A DNA stretch of 64,000 nucleotides from Halorussus vallis (lineage in GTDB: Archaea; Halobacteriota; Halobacteria; Halobacteriales; Haladaptataceae), in assembly GCF_024138165.1 (NCBI RefSeq), contig NZ_CP100000.1, positions 806,001 through 870,000 on the forward strand, read 5' to 3'. The notes beneath the pieces were generated by a model. The model saw only the letters and a program-made list of their open reading frames with translations. It made no database searches and had not been told where the DNA came from. This document shows positions 15,790 to 23,827 of this stretch, in pieces. The position numbers and the translations under genes were made by a program. Positions within the stretch are counted from its first letter, which is position 1. The number at the start of each line of letters is the position of its first letter.

Positions 15790-16871
15790 GAGTCGAGCAA
15801 CTCGAACTGTCCGAGTGGGAATCGGCACTACCGAACGACGGCTTCGAGGTCTTCCACCGCCCGGAAGCGCTCGAAGTCGTCGACCGACACGCCGACGCAG
15901 AGATGAAGCTGTTCGGCGGATTCAAGGGCCAACAGCCCATCGCGCTGTTGCCCGTGTTCGTCCAGCGCCGGTCGGTCGGGACGGCGGTCACCTCGCCGCC
16001 GCCGGGGCTCGGGATTCCGCGACTGGGTCCCATCCTCATGCCGACCAGCCCGAAGCGCCGCAAACAGGAGAAGGTCAACCAGGAGTTCACGGAGTCCGTC
16101 CTGGAGCAGGTCGGCACCGACCTCGACCTCGACGCCCGCCTCGCGGAGGCGGGCGTCGAGTCGCCGTTCGCCGAGAAGGTGCTGGACACCCTCGACGTCG
16201 ACTCGCGGCTGACGCTGTTCCGGATGATCTGCAACACCGACTACGCCGACCCCCGGCCGTACTCGTGGGGCGGCGACCTCCAGGTCGAGCCCAACTTCAC
16301 GTACTTCCTCGACCTGGAGAACCGTGACGCGGAGGAGGTCCGCAAGTCGTTCTCCAAGAGCCTCCGCCGGGAGATTCGGGACGCCGAGGACCTCGACGTG
16401 ACCATCGAGACGGAGGGCTTGGAGGGCGCCCGCGACATCTACCGGGCGACCGAACAGCGGTACGCAGAGCAGGACGAACCGTTCACGCTGTCGTGGAGCT
16501 ACGTCCGGGACCTCTTCGAGGCGCTTGACAACCGGGCGCGGGCCTACGTCGCCCGCGACGAGAACGGCGAGTACCTCTCGGGCATCACGACGCTGTACTC
16601 GAACGACGCCGCCTACTTCTGGCAGGGCGGCGCCAAGTGCATCTACGAGGGGACCGCGGTCAACAGCCTCATCCACTGGCGGCTCATCGAGGACATCATC
16701 GAGGAACCGCCGGTCGAATCGGTGACCCAGTACGACCTGATGGGTGCGAACACCGAGCGACTCTGCCGGTACAAGGCGAAGTTCGGCGCCGACCTCGTCC
16801 CCTACTACGTGGTCGAGTCGCCGGGCGCGGCGATGAACGTCGCCAAGCGCGCCTACCAGTTGGTTCAGTAG
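15786..16871 (+). CDS. FemAB/BioF2-like GNAT-fold transferase
   Basis: 361 residues. The C-terminal two-thirds follow the GNAT-like pattern of FemAB and BioF2 acetyltransferase-domain proteins: SFSKSLRREIRDAEDLDV, then an aromatic-rich TTLYSNDAAYFWQGGA and the closing YDLMGANTERLCRYKAKFGA. Such enzymes transfer amino acids from aminoacyl-tRNA, or acyl groups, onto sugars or peptides in the cell envelope. Cytoplasmic; no membrane segment. Coupled to the deacetylase-like gene by ATGA, yet has its own promoter element (site d). An attractive but unproven idea is amide-linking an amino acid to the uronic acid made by this operon. Confidence 0.7.
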   Translation: MRVEQLELSEWESALPNDGFEVFHRPEALEVVDRHADAEMKLFGGFKGQQPIALLPVFVQRRSVGTAVTSPPPGLGIPRLGPILMPTSPKRRKQEKVNQEFTESVLEQVGTDLDLDARLAEAGVESPFAEKVLDTLDVDSRLTLFRMICNTDYADPRPYSWGGDLQVEPNFTYFLDLENRDAEEVRKSFSKSLRREIRDAEDLDVTIETEGLEGARDIYRATEQRYAEQDEPFTLSWSYVRDLFEALDNRARAYVARDENGEYLSGITTLYSNDAAYFWQGGAKCIYEGTAVNSLIHWRLIEDIIEEPPVESVTQYDLMGANTERLCRYKAKFGADLVPYYVVESPGAAMNVAKRAYQLVQ

Positions 16872-17026
16872 TCTCGGGCGGCAACCTGCCGGCGGCGGCG
16901 AGCGGAACCGAAATCGTCCGCCGGACCGCGACGCGGACTCGCTCTTTCTCGACGCGGCGACCGAAAAACGACAGCCAGCGCACGGTTTGCCCGGATTCAG
17001 CCGAGATTCGCTGTTCAACGAGCGAA

Positions 17027-17034
17027 TTACAAAG
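17027..17034 (+). promoter_or_regulatory. Variant TTACAAAG promoter element (site e)
   Basis: GCGAATTACAAAGGTC lies 64-71 nt before the ATG at 17098, in the 226-base gap after the FemAB-like gene. It differs from the other eight sites at one base (TTACAAAG for TAACAAAG) and has no clear CTAC half. The rest of the gap holds nothing I recognise. Confidence 0.4.
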
Positions 17035-17097
17035 GTCATCTCGGCCCAAGATGTTCGCCGACGCTCGAACGGCGGGCCGTTTCGGGCGAATTCGAGC

Positions 17098-18054
17098 ATG
17101 AAGGTACTGAGCTTACTGACGAACGAGTCGGGATTCCACCGACGGGAGACGGCCGCGATGGCCGACCTCGGCGTCGACCGAGACGCGCTGGTCGTGCCCG
17201 GCGACCCGAACGACCGGTCGGTCGCCGACTACCTCCGCTATCTACCCGCGGTCGTGCGCCGGGCCGGCGACTACGACCTGGTCCACGCCAACTACGGGCT
17301 GACCGCGCCGTTCGCGCTGGCCCAGCGGCGGGTCCCGGTCGTGCTCTCGCTGTGGGGGTCGGACCTGATGGGCGAGTACGGCCGGTTGAGCGAGGCGTGC
17401 GCCCGGCGGGTCGAAGAGGTGGTGGTGATGTCCGAGGAGATGGCCGGGCGACTCGACCGGGACGCCCACGTAGTTCCCCACGGCGTCGACGCGACCCAGT
17501 TCCGGCCGGAACCGGCGGGGCGCGCCCGGCGGCGACTCGGGTGGGACGCCGACGCGCGCCACGTCCTGTTTCCCTACTCGCCGGGGCGCCCCGTCAAGGA
17601 CTTCCCGAAGGCCGGCCGGGTCGTCGAGGCCGCCCGCGACCGACTCGACGCGCCGGTCGAACTCCACCCGCTCGGCGGGGTCGACCACGAGGAGATGCCG
17701 ACGTACTACAACGCCTCGGACGCGCTGCTGGTGACCTCCCGACGGGAGGGGTCGCCGAACTCCGTCAAGGAGGCGATGAGCTGCGGCGTCCCGGTGGTTT
17801 CGACCGACGTGGGCGACGTGCGCGAGCGACTCGCGGGCGTCAGGCCCGCGACCGTGGCGTCGACCGACGAGGAACTCGCCGCGGGACTCGCCGACGTGCT
17901 GGTCGACCCGCGGCGCTCGAACGGACGCGAGGCGATAGCCGACGTCCGGGTCGAGGCGACCGCGGAGCGCCTCAAGGCGGTGTACGAGCGCGCACTCGAC
18001 CGCGGGCCCGAGTCGGGCCCGCAGCGGGCCGCGGCGCCGGCCGACCGAATCTGA
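17098..18054 (+). CDS. Family 4 (GT-B) glycosyltransferase
   Basis: 318 residues. N-terminal domain with HANYGLTAPFALAQRR and VLSLWGSDLMGEYG; C-terminal GT-1/GT-4 domain with FPYSPGRPVKDFPKAG (donor phosphate contact) and EGSPNSVKEAMSCGVPVVSTDVGD, the E-x7-E nucleotide-sugar motif. Retaining transfer of a sugar from a nucleotide donor onto a glycan or lipid carrier is expected; the donor is not predictable. Start at 17098 (MKVLSLLTNESG) chosen because upstream codons in the same frame contain promoter site e and show no family resemblance. A small palindrome (GCGGGCCCGA and its complement) lies in the 3' end near 18002-18022. Confidence 0.8.
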   Translation: MKVLSLLTNESGFHRRETAAMADLGVDRDALVVPGDPNDRSVADYLRYLPAVVRRAGDYDLVHANYGLTAPFALAQRRVPVVLSLWGSDLMGEYGRLSEACARRVEEVVVMSEEMAGRLDRDAHVVPHGVDATQFRPEPAGRARRRLGWDADARHVLFPYSPGRPVKDFPKAGRVVEAARDRLDAPVELHPLGGVDHEEMPTYYNASDALLVTSRREGSPNSVKEAMSCGVPVVSTDVGDVRERLAGVRPATVASTDEELAAGLADVLVDPRRSNGREAIADVRVEATAERLKAVYERALDRGPESGPQRAAAPADRI

Positions 18055-18088
18055 GGCGACGCCGGAGGACGACAGGCCGGGCGGAAAG

Positions 18089-18154
18089 GCGGCCGAATCG
18101 AGCGGAAGAAGCGGCCGAATCGCGGGGGAAAGACGGCCGAATGGAGCGGTGGGA
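18089..18154 (+). repeat. 22-bp tandem repeat, three copies
   Basis: Units at 18089-18110, 18111-18132 and 18133-18154 share the core CGGCCGAATCG-N-G; each begins GCGGCCGAAT or ACGGCCGAAT and ends in a purine run. It lies in the 355-base stretch between the GT4 gene and the next start. Two units are close copies and the third is more diverged. Confidence 0.6.
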
Positions 18155-18409
18155 ATCGCGGTGGAGCCCGAAAACGAACGGGAGCGCGTCGACGACGAGT
18201 GCGCCGTTCGACTGCGCACGGCGGGGCGCCGGCGAGTGAGAATCGCCGGCGCGCCGACGGAGGAGAGAACCAATGGACACGAGACAGACGACGGCGACGG
18301 AAACGGTAGTATCGACACCATCGACACGACGAGCGGAAGCGGCGGCGGCCGACGAACGAGCGGCGGCCCGGGAGCGCGACCCGACGCGCGGCCGACGGAG
18401 GGTCCGGCC

Positions 18410-19513
18410 GTGAAGGTCGTCGTCACCGTTCAGCACCCCGCCCACGTCCACTTCTTCAGGCCCGTAGTGGCGAAACTCCGCGAGCGGGGCAACCGGGTCC
18501 GAATCTTCGCCCGGGAGAAGGACGTGGCGCTCGACCTGCTCGACCACTACGGGATGGAGTACACCGTCCTCGCGGGGAAACCCGACTCGCTCGGCGGTCT
18601 CGCCCGGACCCAGGCGACCTACGAGTACCGACTCCTCCGTGCCGCCCGGGAGTTCGACCCGGACGTGATGACCGCCATCGGCGGGACCGCGGTCGCGCAC
18701 GTCTCGCGACTGGTCGACGCCCGGAGCGTGGTCTGGATAGACAACGAGGGCATCTTCGCCCACAAGATCACGACACCGTTCGCCCACGCCGTCGCGACAC
18801 CCCGGCAGTTCGGGACCGACCTGGGCGGCAAGCACGTCCGGTACGACGGCTACCAGGAACTGGCGTACCTCCACCCCGACCGGTTCGACCCCGACCCGGG
18901 GCGACTCGCCCGCCACGGCGTCGACCCCGACGACCGCTACGCGTTCGTCCGGTTCCGCGACTGGTCGGCGCTCCACGACGTGGGCGAGGCCGGGTTCTCG
19001 GGCGCCGACAAGTGTGAACTGGTTGAGTCGCTCTCCGAGCACGGCACCGTCTACGTCTCCAGCGAGTCGCCGCTCCCCGCGGCGTTCGACGACCACCGCC
19101 TGCCGGTGCCGCCCCACCTCGCCCACGACCTGCTGTACCACGCCGACCTCTACGTCGGCGATTCGGCGACGATGTCGACCGAGGCGGCGCTGTTGGGCAC
19201 GCCGGCGGTGCGGTGTCAGTCGTTCGCGGGCGACGACGACATGTCGAACTTCGAGGAACTAGCCGAACACGGCCTGCTCTACTCCACCGACGACGGCCGG
19301 GAGGCCGTCAGGGAGGCGAAGGCGCTGGCTCGGTGCGACGAGACGGCGGTCGCCTGGCGGCGTCGGCGTCGGCGATTGCTTCGGGAAAAGATAGACGTTG
19401 TTCCGTTCGCGGTCGAACTTCTGGTGCGAGAAGGGAGGAAGGCGGGCGGCGTCGAACCGCGGCGCGAACGCCCCGCGCGGGGCGTTCGCGCCGCGGCGAC
19501 GGCGGACGACTAG
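18410..19513 (+). CDS. DUF354-type glycosyltransferase-like protein
   Basis: 367 residues from the GTG at 18410. Seen: VVVTVQHPAHVHFFRPVV at the N-terminus, SVVWIDNEGIFAHKIT, YDGYQELAYLHP, and GDSATMSTEAALLGTPAVR in the C-terminal half. These are the marks of DUF354, a GT-B-like family found in archaeal glycan loci; reaction unknown. GTG chosen because family similarity begins there and a GGAGG site precedes it. The frame stays open back to 18149, and the extra 87 residues would be low-complexity (Gly, Ser, Thr, Asp), so they are probably untranslated. The last codons contain a 40-bp perfect palindrome, and the stop overlaps the stop of the gene on the other strand. Confidence 0.72.
   Translation: MKVVVTVQHPAHVHFFRPVVAKLRERGNRVRIFAREKDVALDLLDHYGMEYTVLAGKPDSLGGLARTQATYEYRLLRAAREFDPDVMTAIGGTAVAHVSRLVDARSVVWIDNEGIFAHKITTPFAHAVATPRQFGTDLGGKHVRYDGYQELAYLHPDRFDPDPGRLARHGVDPDDRYAFVRFRDWSALHDVGEAGFSGADKCELVESLSEHGTVYVSSESPLPAAFDDHRLPVPPHLAHDLLYHADLYVGDSATMSTEAALLGTPAVRCQSFAGDDDMSNFEELAEHGLLYSTDDGREAVREAKALARCDETAVAWRRRRRRLLREKIDVVPFAVELLVREGRKAGGVEPRRERPARGVRAAATADD
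19457..19496. repeat. 40-bp perfect palindrome at a convergent gene end
   Basis: CCGCGGCGCGAACGCCCCGC (19457-19476) is followed directly by its exact complement to 19496, with no spacer. It encodes part of an Arg/Ala/Pro-rich C-terminus of the DUF354 gene and lies just before the convergent stop codons. Possibly a bidirectional transcription barrier; inference. Confidence 0.75.
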
Positions 19514-19680
19514 GCCATCCCGTCGATGTCGACCGCGCAGTCGGCCTGAATCCACGCGTTTCCGTTTCGAGTGTCGTAGACGACGACCGAACCGGCGCCG
19601 TCGCGGAACGCGGCGTACCGCTGGTCTTCGGAGAGCGTTTCGGAGCGAGTCGTGTTGTCGCTTTCGTACTTGGAGGTCAT
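19510..19680 (-). CDS. Small acidic haloarchaeal protein, 56 residues, function unknown
   Basis: ATG at 19680, TAG at 19512-19510. The product starts MTSKYESDNTTRSETLSEDQ and ends DCAVDIDGMA; it reads as one compact beta-type domain with VVVYDTRNGNAWIQADCAV. Third positions are strongly G/C. I recall short haloarchaeal proteins of this kind (DUF7331-like), but the assignment is from memory. Its stop shares bases with the stop of the DUF354 gene on the opposite strand, a tail-to-tail overlap of 4 bases. Confidence 0.7.
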   Translation of the reverse strand: MTSKYESDNTTRSETLSEDQRYAAFRDGAGSVVVYDTRNGNAWIQADCAVDIDGMA

Positions 19681-19865
19681 TGGGTCGTCCCACTCGGGTT
19701 ACGTCGGTGGGTTTCTATCGATAGCTCGGGACCCGCCCCTGATAAGTGTTGTCACTACACATCACCGCCGTGAGGTGACGACTCGGCGTCGATCGGGGAC
19801 GGCGAGTCGCCGTCGCGCGAAATCGCACACGGTTCGATGTCGGCTTCTCGACCGTTTTGGCCCGC

Positions 19866-19895
19866 CTAGTCGCCGACAGGCCGCGTATAACAAAG
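19866..19895 (+). promoter_or_regulatory. Bipartite CTAG-N18-TAACAAAG promoter element (site f)
   Basis: CTAGTCGCCGACAGG begins at 19866 and GTATAACAAAGG has TAACAAAG at 19888-19895, an offset of 22 bases. The ATG at 19931 is 43 nt downstream of the first T. The rest of the 19681-19930 gap holds no gene I can support. Confidence 0.55.
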
Positions 19896-19930
19896 GCCAA
19901 AAGCGGGTTACCTGGCGAACAACGCACCCT

Positions 19931-21727
19931 ATGGTTTCGGAATCACGCTCCTCCCGACGCTGGGAGAAAGGCGCGCTTCTGGTCGGTTTCGTCTCGCTCG
20001 CAGCGGCGGTGCTGCTGGCCCACGGGTCGCCGCCGGAGGCCTACGAACTGTCCATCTACGGCGCGACGCCGGTGGCGTTCTGGGTCGGAGCGGCGGTCGC
20101 GCTGTTGGTGACCATCGCCGTCTCGCTGGCCGGCACCGAACTCCCCCGAAAGCTGGCGCTGTTGCTCGGGGGGACGACGATGCTCGCGGTGGCGTCGTTA
20201 CCGGTCATCCGCTCGTACTACTTCTTCGGCGCGGGCGACTCGCTGACCCACCTCGGCTGGGCGAAGGACATCGCGGCCGGACGGCTGTCAGTCCTCGGGT
20301 TCCTCTACCCGGGGACCCACACGGTCGCGGTGTTCCTGGCCGACCTGACGGGGATGCCCATCCGGCGGGCGATGCTGGTGATGGTGATGGCGTTCACCGC
20401 GGTGTTCCTGCTGTTCGTCCCGCTGGCGACCTGGGCGGTGACCCGCGACAAGCGCGCGACGACGATCGCCGCGCTCGCGGCGTTCATGTTCCTGCCCGTC
20501 AACAACATCAGCGTCTTCGAGATGGCCCACCCGACCTCCCAGGCCATCCTGTTCCTCCCGCTGATACTCTACCTGGTCGCGCGCTACGCGACCGACGCCG
20601 GCCGGGACACGCTCCCGTTCGGTACCGCCGAGGGCGTGCTGCTGGCGCTGACGTCGGTCGCCATCGTACTGGTCCACCCCCAGCAGGCCGCCAACGTCGT
20701 CCTGGTCTTCGGGGCGCTGGTGGTTCTGCAGTTCGTGGCGCGGTGGGTCGGCACCGCCGAGCGCGACCACCGGTCGCTGCTGCTCCAGACGCTGTTCCTC
20801 GTCGGCGTGTTCGCGTTCTGGGCGCCACGCCACGAGCGGGCCTCCGGCGCGTCGACCGCGCTGGTCAACATGCTACTCCACGGCGCGAACGTCGGGAGCG
20901 GCATCCAGGCGCGGGCGGTGTCGCTGGGCGCCATCGGCGGGAGCTTCTGGATGCTGTTCGCCAAACTGTTCCTCGTCAGCGCCATCTTCTGCGGGCTGGC
21001 GGCGCTGCTCGTGCTCGAAAGCGGCCTGGGGCGGGTCGGCGACCCCGACACGAGCGCGTTCTCGCGGTACTACGGGCTGGCGCTCGTCCCGCTCCTCGGC
21101 CTGTTCGCGGCGTACCTCGCGGTGAGCTACGCCCAACTCCACTTCCGCCAACTCGGCTTCGTGATGGTGCTGGTGACCATCCTGGGGGCGATGGCGCTCT
21201 CGCGGTTCGTCGGCGGACTCTCGAAGCGGACCTCCTCGGGCACCGCCCGGACCGTCCTCGGCGTCTTCGTCGTCGCCATGCTGGCGCTGTCGGCGCCGAC
21301 CATCTACCAGTCACCGTATATGTACCAGGGGACCGGCCACGTCACGGCCGCGCAGATGGACGGCTACTCGACGGCGTTTGAACACACGGACCAGAAGCGG
21401 CTTCCGGGTATCCGAGCGCCGGGAGAGCGGTTCGCCGACGGCATCATGGGCTACCAGCAGAGTCGTGCCGGCAAGCCCAGCGCGCCGAGCCTCTACAGCA
21501 CCAGCGCGAACGTGACCGGGCAGAACTTCACCGGGAGCCGGGTCGCCAGCTACCTCGACGGGCGGTACCTCGCGTACACCGACGCGACCCGCCAGCACGA
21601 AATCCAGGTGTACGAGGGCCTGCGGTTCCCGAAGTACGGCTTCCGATCGCTCGACGCGACGCCGGGGGTCAACCGGGTGCAGGCCAACCGGGGTTTCCAG
21701 CTGTACCGAATCAACCGAACGGCGTAA
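19931..21727 (+). CDS. Polytopic membrane protein, candidate GT-C glycosyltransferase or glycan polymerase
   Basis: 598 residues with about 12-13 hydrophobic segments. After the third, an outside loop contains GAGDSLTHLGWAKDI (D103, H107), placed like the acidic catalytic loop of GT-C enzymes, which use lipid-linked sugar donors. The C-terminal 120 residues after the last membrane segment form a soluble domain. No specific family is recognised; Wzy-type polymerase or lipid-sugar transferase both fit the locus. ATG at 19931 chosen for the position of the promoter element; an upstream in-frame extension would read through that promoter. Followed 66 bases later by the flippase gene. Confidence 0.62.
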   Translation: MVSESRSSRRWEKGALLVGFVSLAAAVLLAHGSPPEAYELSIYGATPVAFWVGAAVALLVTIAVSLAGTELPRKLALLLGGTTMLAVASLPVIRSYYFFGAGDSLTHLGWAKDIAAGRLSVLGFLYPGTHTVAVFLADLTGMPIRRAMLVMVMAFTAVFLLFVPLATWAVTRDKRATTIAALAAFMFLPVNNISVFEMAHPTSQAILFLPLILYLVARYATDAGRDTLPFGTAEGVLLALTSVAIVLVHPQQAANVVLVFGALVVLQFVARWVGTAERDHRSLLLQTLFLVGVFAFWAPRHERASGASTALVNMLLHGANVGSGIQARAVSLGAIGGSFWMLFAKLFLVSAIFCGLAALLVLESGLGRVGDPDTSAFSRYYGLALVPLLGLFAAYLAVSYAQLHFRQLGFVMVLVTILGAMALSRFVGGLSKRTSSGTARTVLGVFVVAMLALSAPTIYQSPYMYQGTGHVTAAQMDGYSTAFEHTDQKRLPGIRAPGERFADGIMGYQQSRAGKPSAPSLYSTSANVTGQNFTGSRVASYLDGRYLAYTDATRQHEIQVYEGLRFPKYGFRSLDATPGVNRVQANRGFQLYRINRTA

Positions 21728-21793
21728 CACCGACGACGTGACGACCGTAGACCGACGAAAAATGGACGAAAATCGACACACGGAGGACGAAAC

Positions 21794-23257
21794 GTGGACG
21801 TAAAACGAATCTCGCGCGGACTCAAGGCGACGGTCGGGGCGCGGACGCTCCACATGGTCGCCAGCGGCCTGCTGACGCTGGTACTGACCAGGTTCCTGAT
21901 CAGCCAGTCCGAGTACGGCCTGCTCGGGTCGGCCGTCGCGGTGCTCGGGGTCGCCCAGCTGTTCGGCGACCTCGGCATCGGGAAGGCGGCGGCCCGCTAC
22001 GTCACCGAGTACCGCGAGAAGGACCCCGGACAGGTGCCCCACGTCCTGCGGGCCGCGGTGGCGTTCCGCGTCGTCGCGGTGGTGCTCGTCGGCGGGGCGT
22101 TCCTGGCGTTCGGCGATGCGATCGCCGAACTCGTCGGCCAGCCCGCGATCGCGCCGCTGCTCCGAATCGGTGCGGGCTACGTCGCGGTCCACTCGCTGTT
22201 CACCTTCTCGATGGTCCTGTTCCAGGGGTACAACCGGGTCGACTACAGCGCGGCCATCCGGGCGGTCGGCACCGTCGGCCGCCTCCTGCTGGCGGTCGCA
22301 GGAGTCTTCCTCCTCGGCGGCGCGGTGGGGGCGATGACCGGCTACGTGGTCGGCTACGGCGTCGGCGCGGCCGCCGGCCTCGGTCTGCTCTACGTCAAGT
22401 GCTACCGCGGAACCGAACGCGCCGACCGGGCCGAGGCGGGACTGGCCCGCCGCGTGTTGCGCTACAGCGTGCCGCTGACCGCGACCCGGGGTGCGAACGT
22501 CCTCGACAAGCGGGTCGACACCATCCTGGTCGGCTACTTCATGAACCCGGTCGCGGTCGGCTACTACTACCTCGCCAAGCAGGTCGTCGGGTTCATCCAG
22601 ACGCCCGCGGCCTCGCTCGGGTTCACCATCTCGCCGACCTACGGCGAGGAGAAGGCCGGCGGCGACACCGAGCGGGCGGCCCGCCTCTACGAGACGACGC
22701 TCCGGCACGTCCTGTTGCTGTACGTGCCGGCGGGCGCGGGCATGGTGCTGACCGCCAAGCCCGCGCTCAGGCTCATCTTCGGCGAGCAGTGGGTGCCGGC
22801 CGCGCCCGTCCTCCAGGTGTTCGCGGGCTTCGTCGTCCTCCAGGCCATCGCGTACATCACCAGCGACGCGCTCGACTTCCTCGGCCGGGCGACCGAGCGC
22901 GCCTACGCGAAGGGCGCGACGTCGATAGCCAACTTCCTGCTGAACCTCGTGCTGATTCCGGAGTACGGCGTGGTCGGGGCGGCCGCCGCCACGGTGGTCA
23001 CCTTCGGCGCCTACGTCGCGGTGAACCTCTGGGTCATCCACAGCGAACTCGACCTCTCGGTCGACCGCATCACCCGCCACCTCGGCGCCGTCGTCGCGGT
23101 CACCGCGGCGATGTCGGTGGCGGTGTGGGCCGCGCTCACCACCGCACCGAGTCCGGTCGCGGTCGTGCTGGCGATACCGCTCGGCATCGCGGTCTGGGCC
23201 GCCCTGTCGGTGTTCGGCGGCCTGCTCGACCCCGACCGCGTGTCGGCGATCCTCTGA
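21794..23257 (+). CDS. Oligosaccharide flippase (Wzx/polysaccharide transporter, MOP superfamily)
   Basis: 487 residues with about 12-14 membrane segments evenly spaced, the normal length of the family. GLLGSAVAVLGVAQLFGDLGIGKAAARYV in segments 1-2, and YSVPLTATRGANVLDKRVDTILVG in the middle, match polysaccharide export flippases. Expected to move a lipid-linked glycan across the membrane for later polymerisation or transfer to protein. GTG start at 21794 with the ribosome site GGAGG 8 bases upstream; the ATG at 21762 is in another frame. Likely in one transcript with the membrane transferase upstream. Confidence 0.85.
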   Translation: MDVKRISRGLKATVGARTLHMVASGLLTLVLTRFLISQSEYGLLGSAVAVLGVAQLFGDLGIGKAAARYVTEYREKDPGQVPHVLRAAVAFRVVAVVLVGGAFLAFGDAIAELVGQPAIAPLLRIGAGYVAVHSLFTFSMVLFQGYNRVDYSAAIRAVGTVGRLLLAVAGVFLLGGAVGAMTGYVVGYGVGAAAGLGLLYVKCYRGTERADRAEAGLARRVLRYSVPLTATRGANVLDKRVDTILVGYFMNPVAVGYYYLAKQVVGFIQTPAASLGFTISPTYGEEKAGGDTERAARLYETTLRHVLLLYVPAGAGMVLTAKPALRLIFGEQWVPAAPVLQVFAGFVVLQAIAYITSDALDFLGRATERAYAKGATSIANFLLNLVLIPEYGVVGAAAATVVTFGAYVAVNLWVIHSELDLSVDRITRHLGAVVAVTAAMSVAVWAALTTAPSPVAVVLAIPLGIAVWAALSVFGGLLDPDRVSAIL

Positions 23258-23493
23258 CCGGACGACCCTCGGCGTCGGCGTCCGCGACGTCGACACCGAC
23301 ACCTCTTCTCGCAACTCGCTTCGTAGCCACTGTACTCGGCCCGTCGCTTCGACGGTCGACTCCGCGACCAGCGCGCCGACAATCGACGACGACGGTGACG
23401 AGCGACTGCGACGCCGACAACGCAGTCCCCGGACACGCCGGTGAGAGAGACGACCGATATTCAGCGAGCGCGAGGACCGCGACCTCGCGTTGA

Positions 23494-23535
23494 GTCGGCC
23501 GAGGGCGCTCGTCCTGACGAGCGCCCTCGGCCGAC
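23494..23535. repeat. Long inverted repeat, 20-bp perfect arms, 2-base loop
   Basis: GTCGGCCGAGGGCGCTCGTC at 23494-23513, then CT, then the exact complement at 23516-23535. A 2-base loop cannot close as a relaxed RNA hairpin without opening a pair, so a role as DNA, for example as a cruciform or protein site, should be considered. Confidence 0.75.
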
Positions 23536-23656
23536 CGTCGCGGTTCGGCGTCGAGTTCTCGGCCGGCCGAGACGCGGCGACCGCGCCGCGTGTACAACGT
23601 ACATGCGGCACGGCACACCGAAAGCGGTGCCTAGCGACCGGCCGAGAGCGGACCGA

Positions 23657-23692
23657 GGGTCGGGACCGGCGCGGCCGCGCCGGTCCCGACCC
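23657..23692. repeat. 36-bp perfect palindrome
   Basis: GGGTCGGGACCGGCGCGG at 23657-23674 directly joined to its complement at 23675-23692. It lies about 105 bp upstream of promoter site g. Confidence 0.75.
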
Positions 23693-23738
23693 GACACCGT
23701 GACAGCTTTTGGCGCACGATTTCGGCGGAAGGCGCGGC

Positions 23739-23768
23739 CTACGCCCCCGAAGACGGGCCATAACAAAG
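23739..23768 (+). promoter_or_regulatory. Bipartite CTAC-N18-TAACAAAG promoter element (site g)
   Basis: CTACGCCCCCGAAG begins at 23739 and CCATAACAAAGGACGA has TAACAAAG at 23761-23768, a 22-base offset. The 16 bases CCATAACAAAGGACGA also occur before the first AlkP gene (site a). ATG at 23828 is 67 nt downstream of the first T. Confidence 0.55.
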
Positions 23769-23827
23769 GACGACACCGCCCTCACGTCGAACAACGACGG
23801 ACGGCACCGCCGTCCGTATGATACATC

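Larger units (their letters stand above)
23258..23738. other. Intergenic region rich in long palindromes
   Basis: About 480 bases after the flippase stop. No supportable gene. It holds two long palindromes (23494-23535 and 23657-23692) separated by 121 bases, and a shorter inverted repeat near 23469-23489 (CGCGAGG and its complement). Confidence 0.6.

Noticed and set aside
23441-23821. Plus-strand frame through the palindromic gap before the second AlkP gene
   Set aside because: Arg/Pro-rich and built largely from the two palindromes and promoter site g; no protein features.
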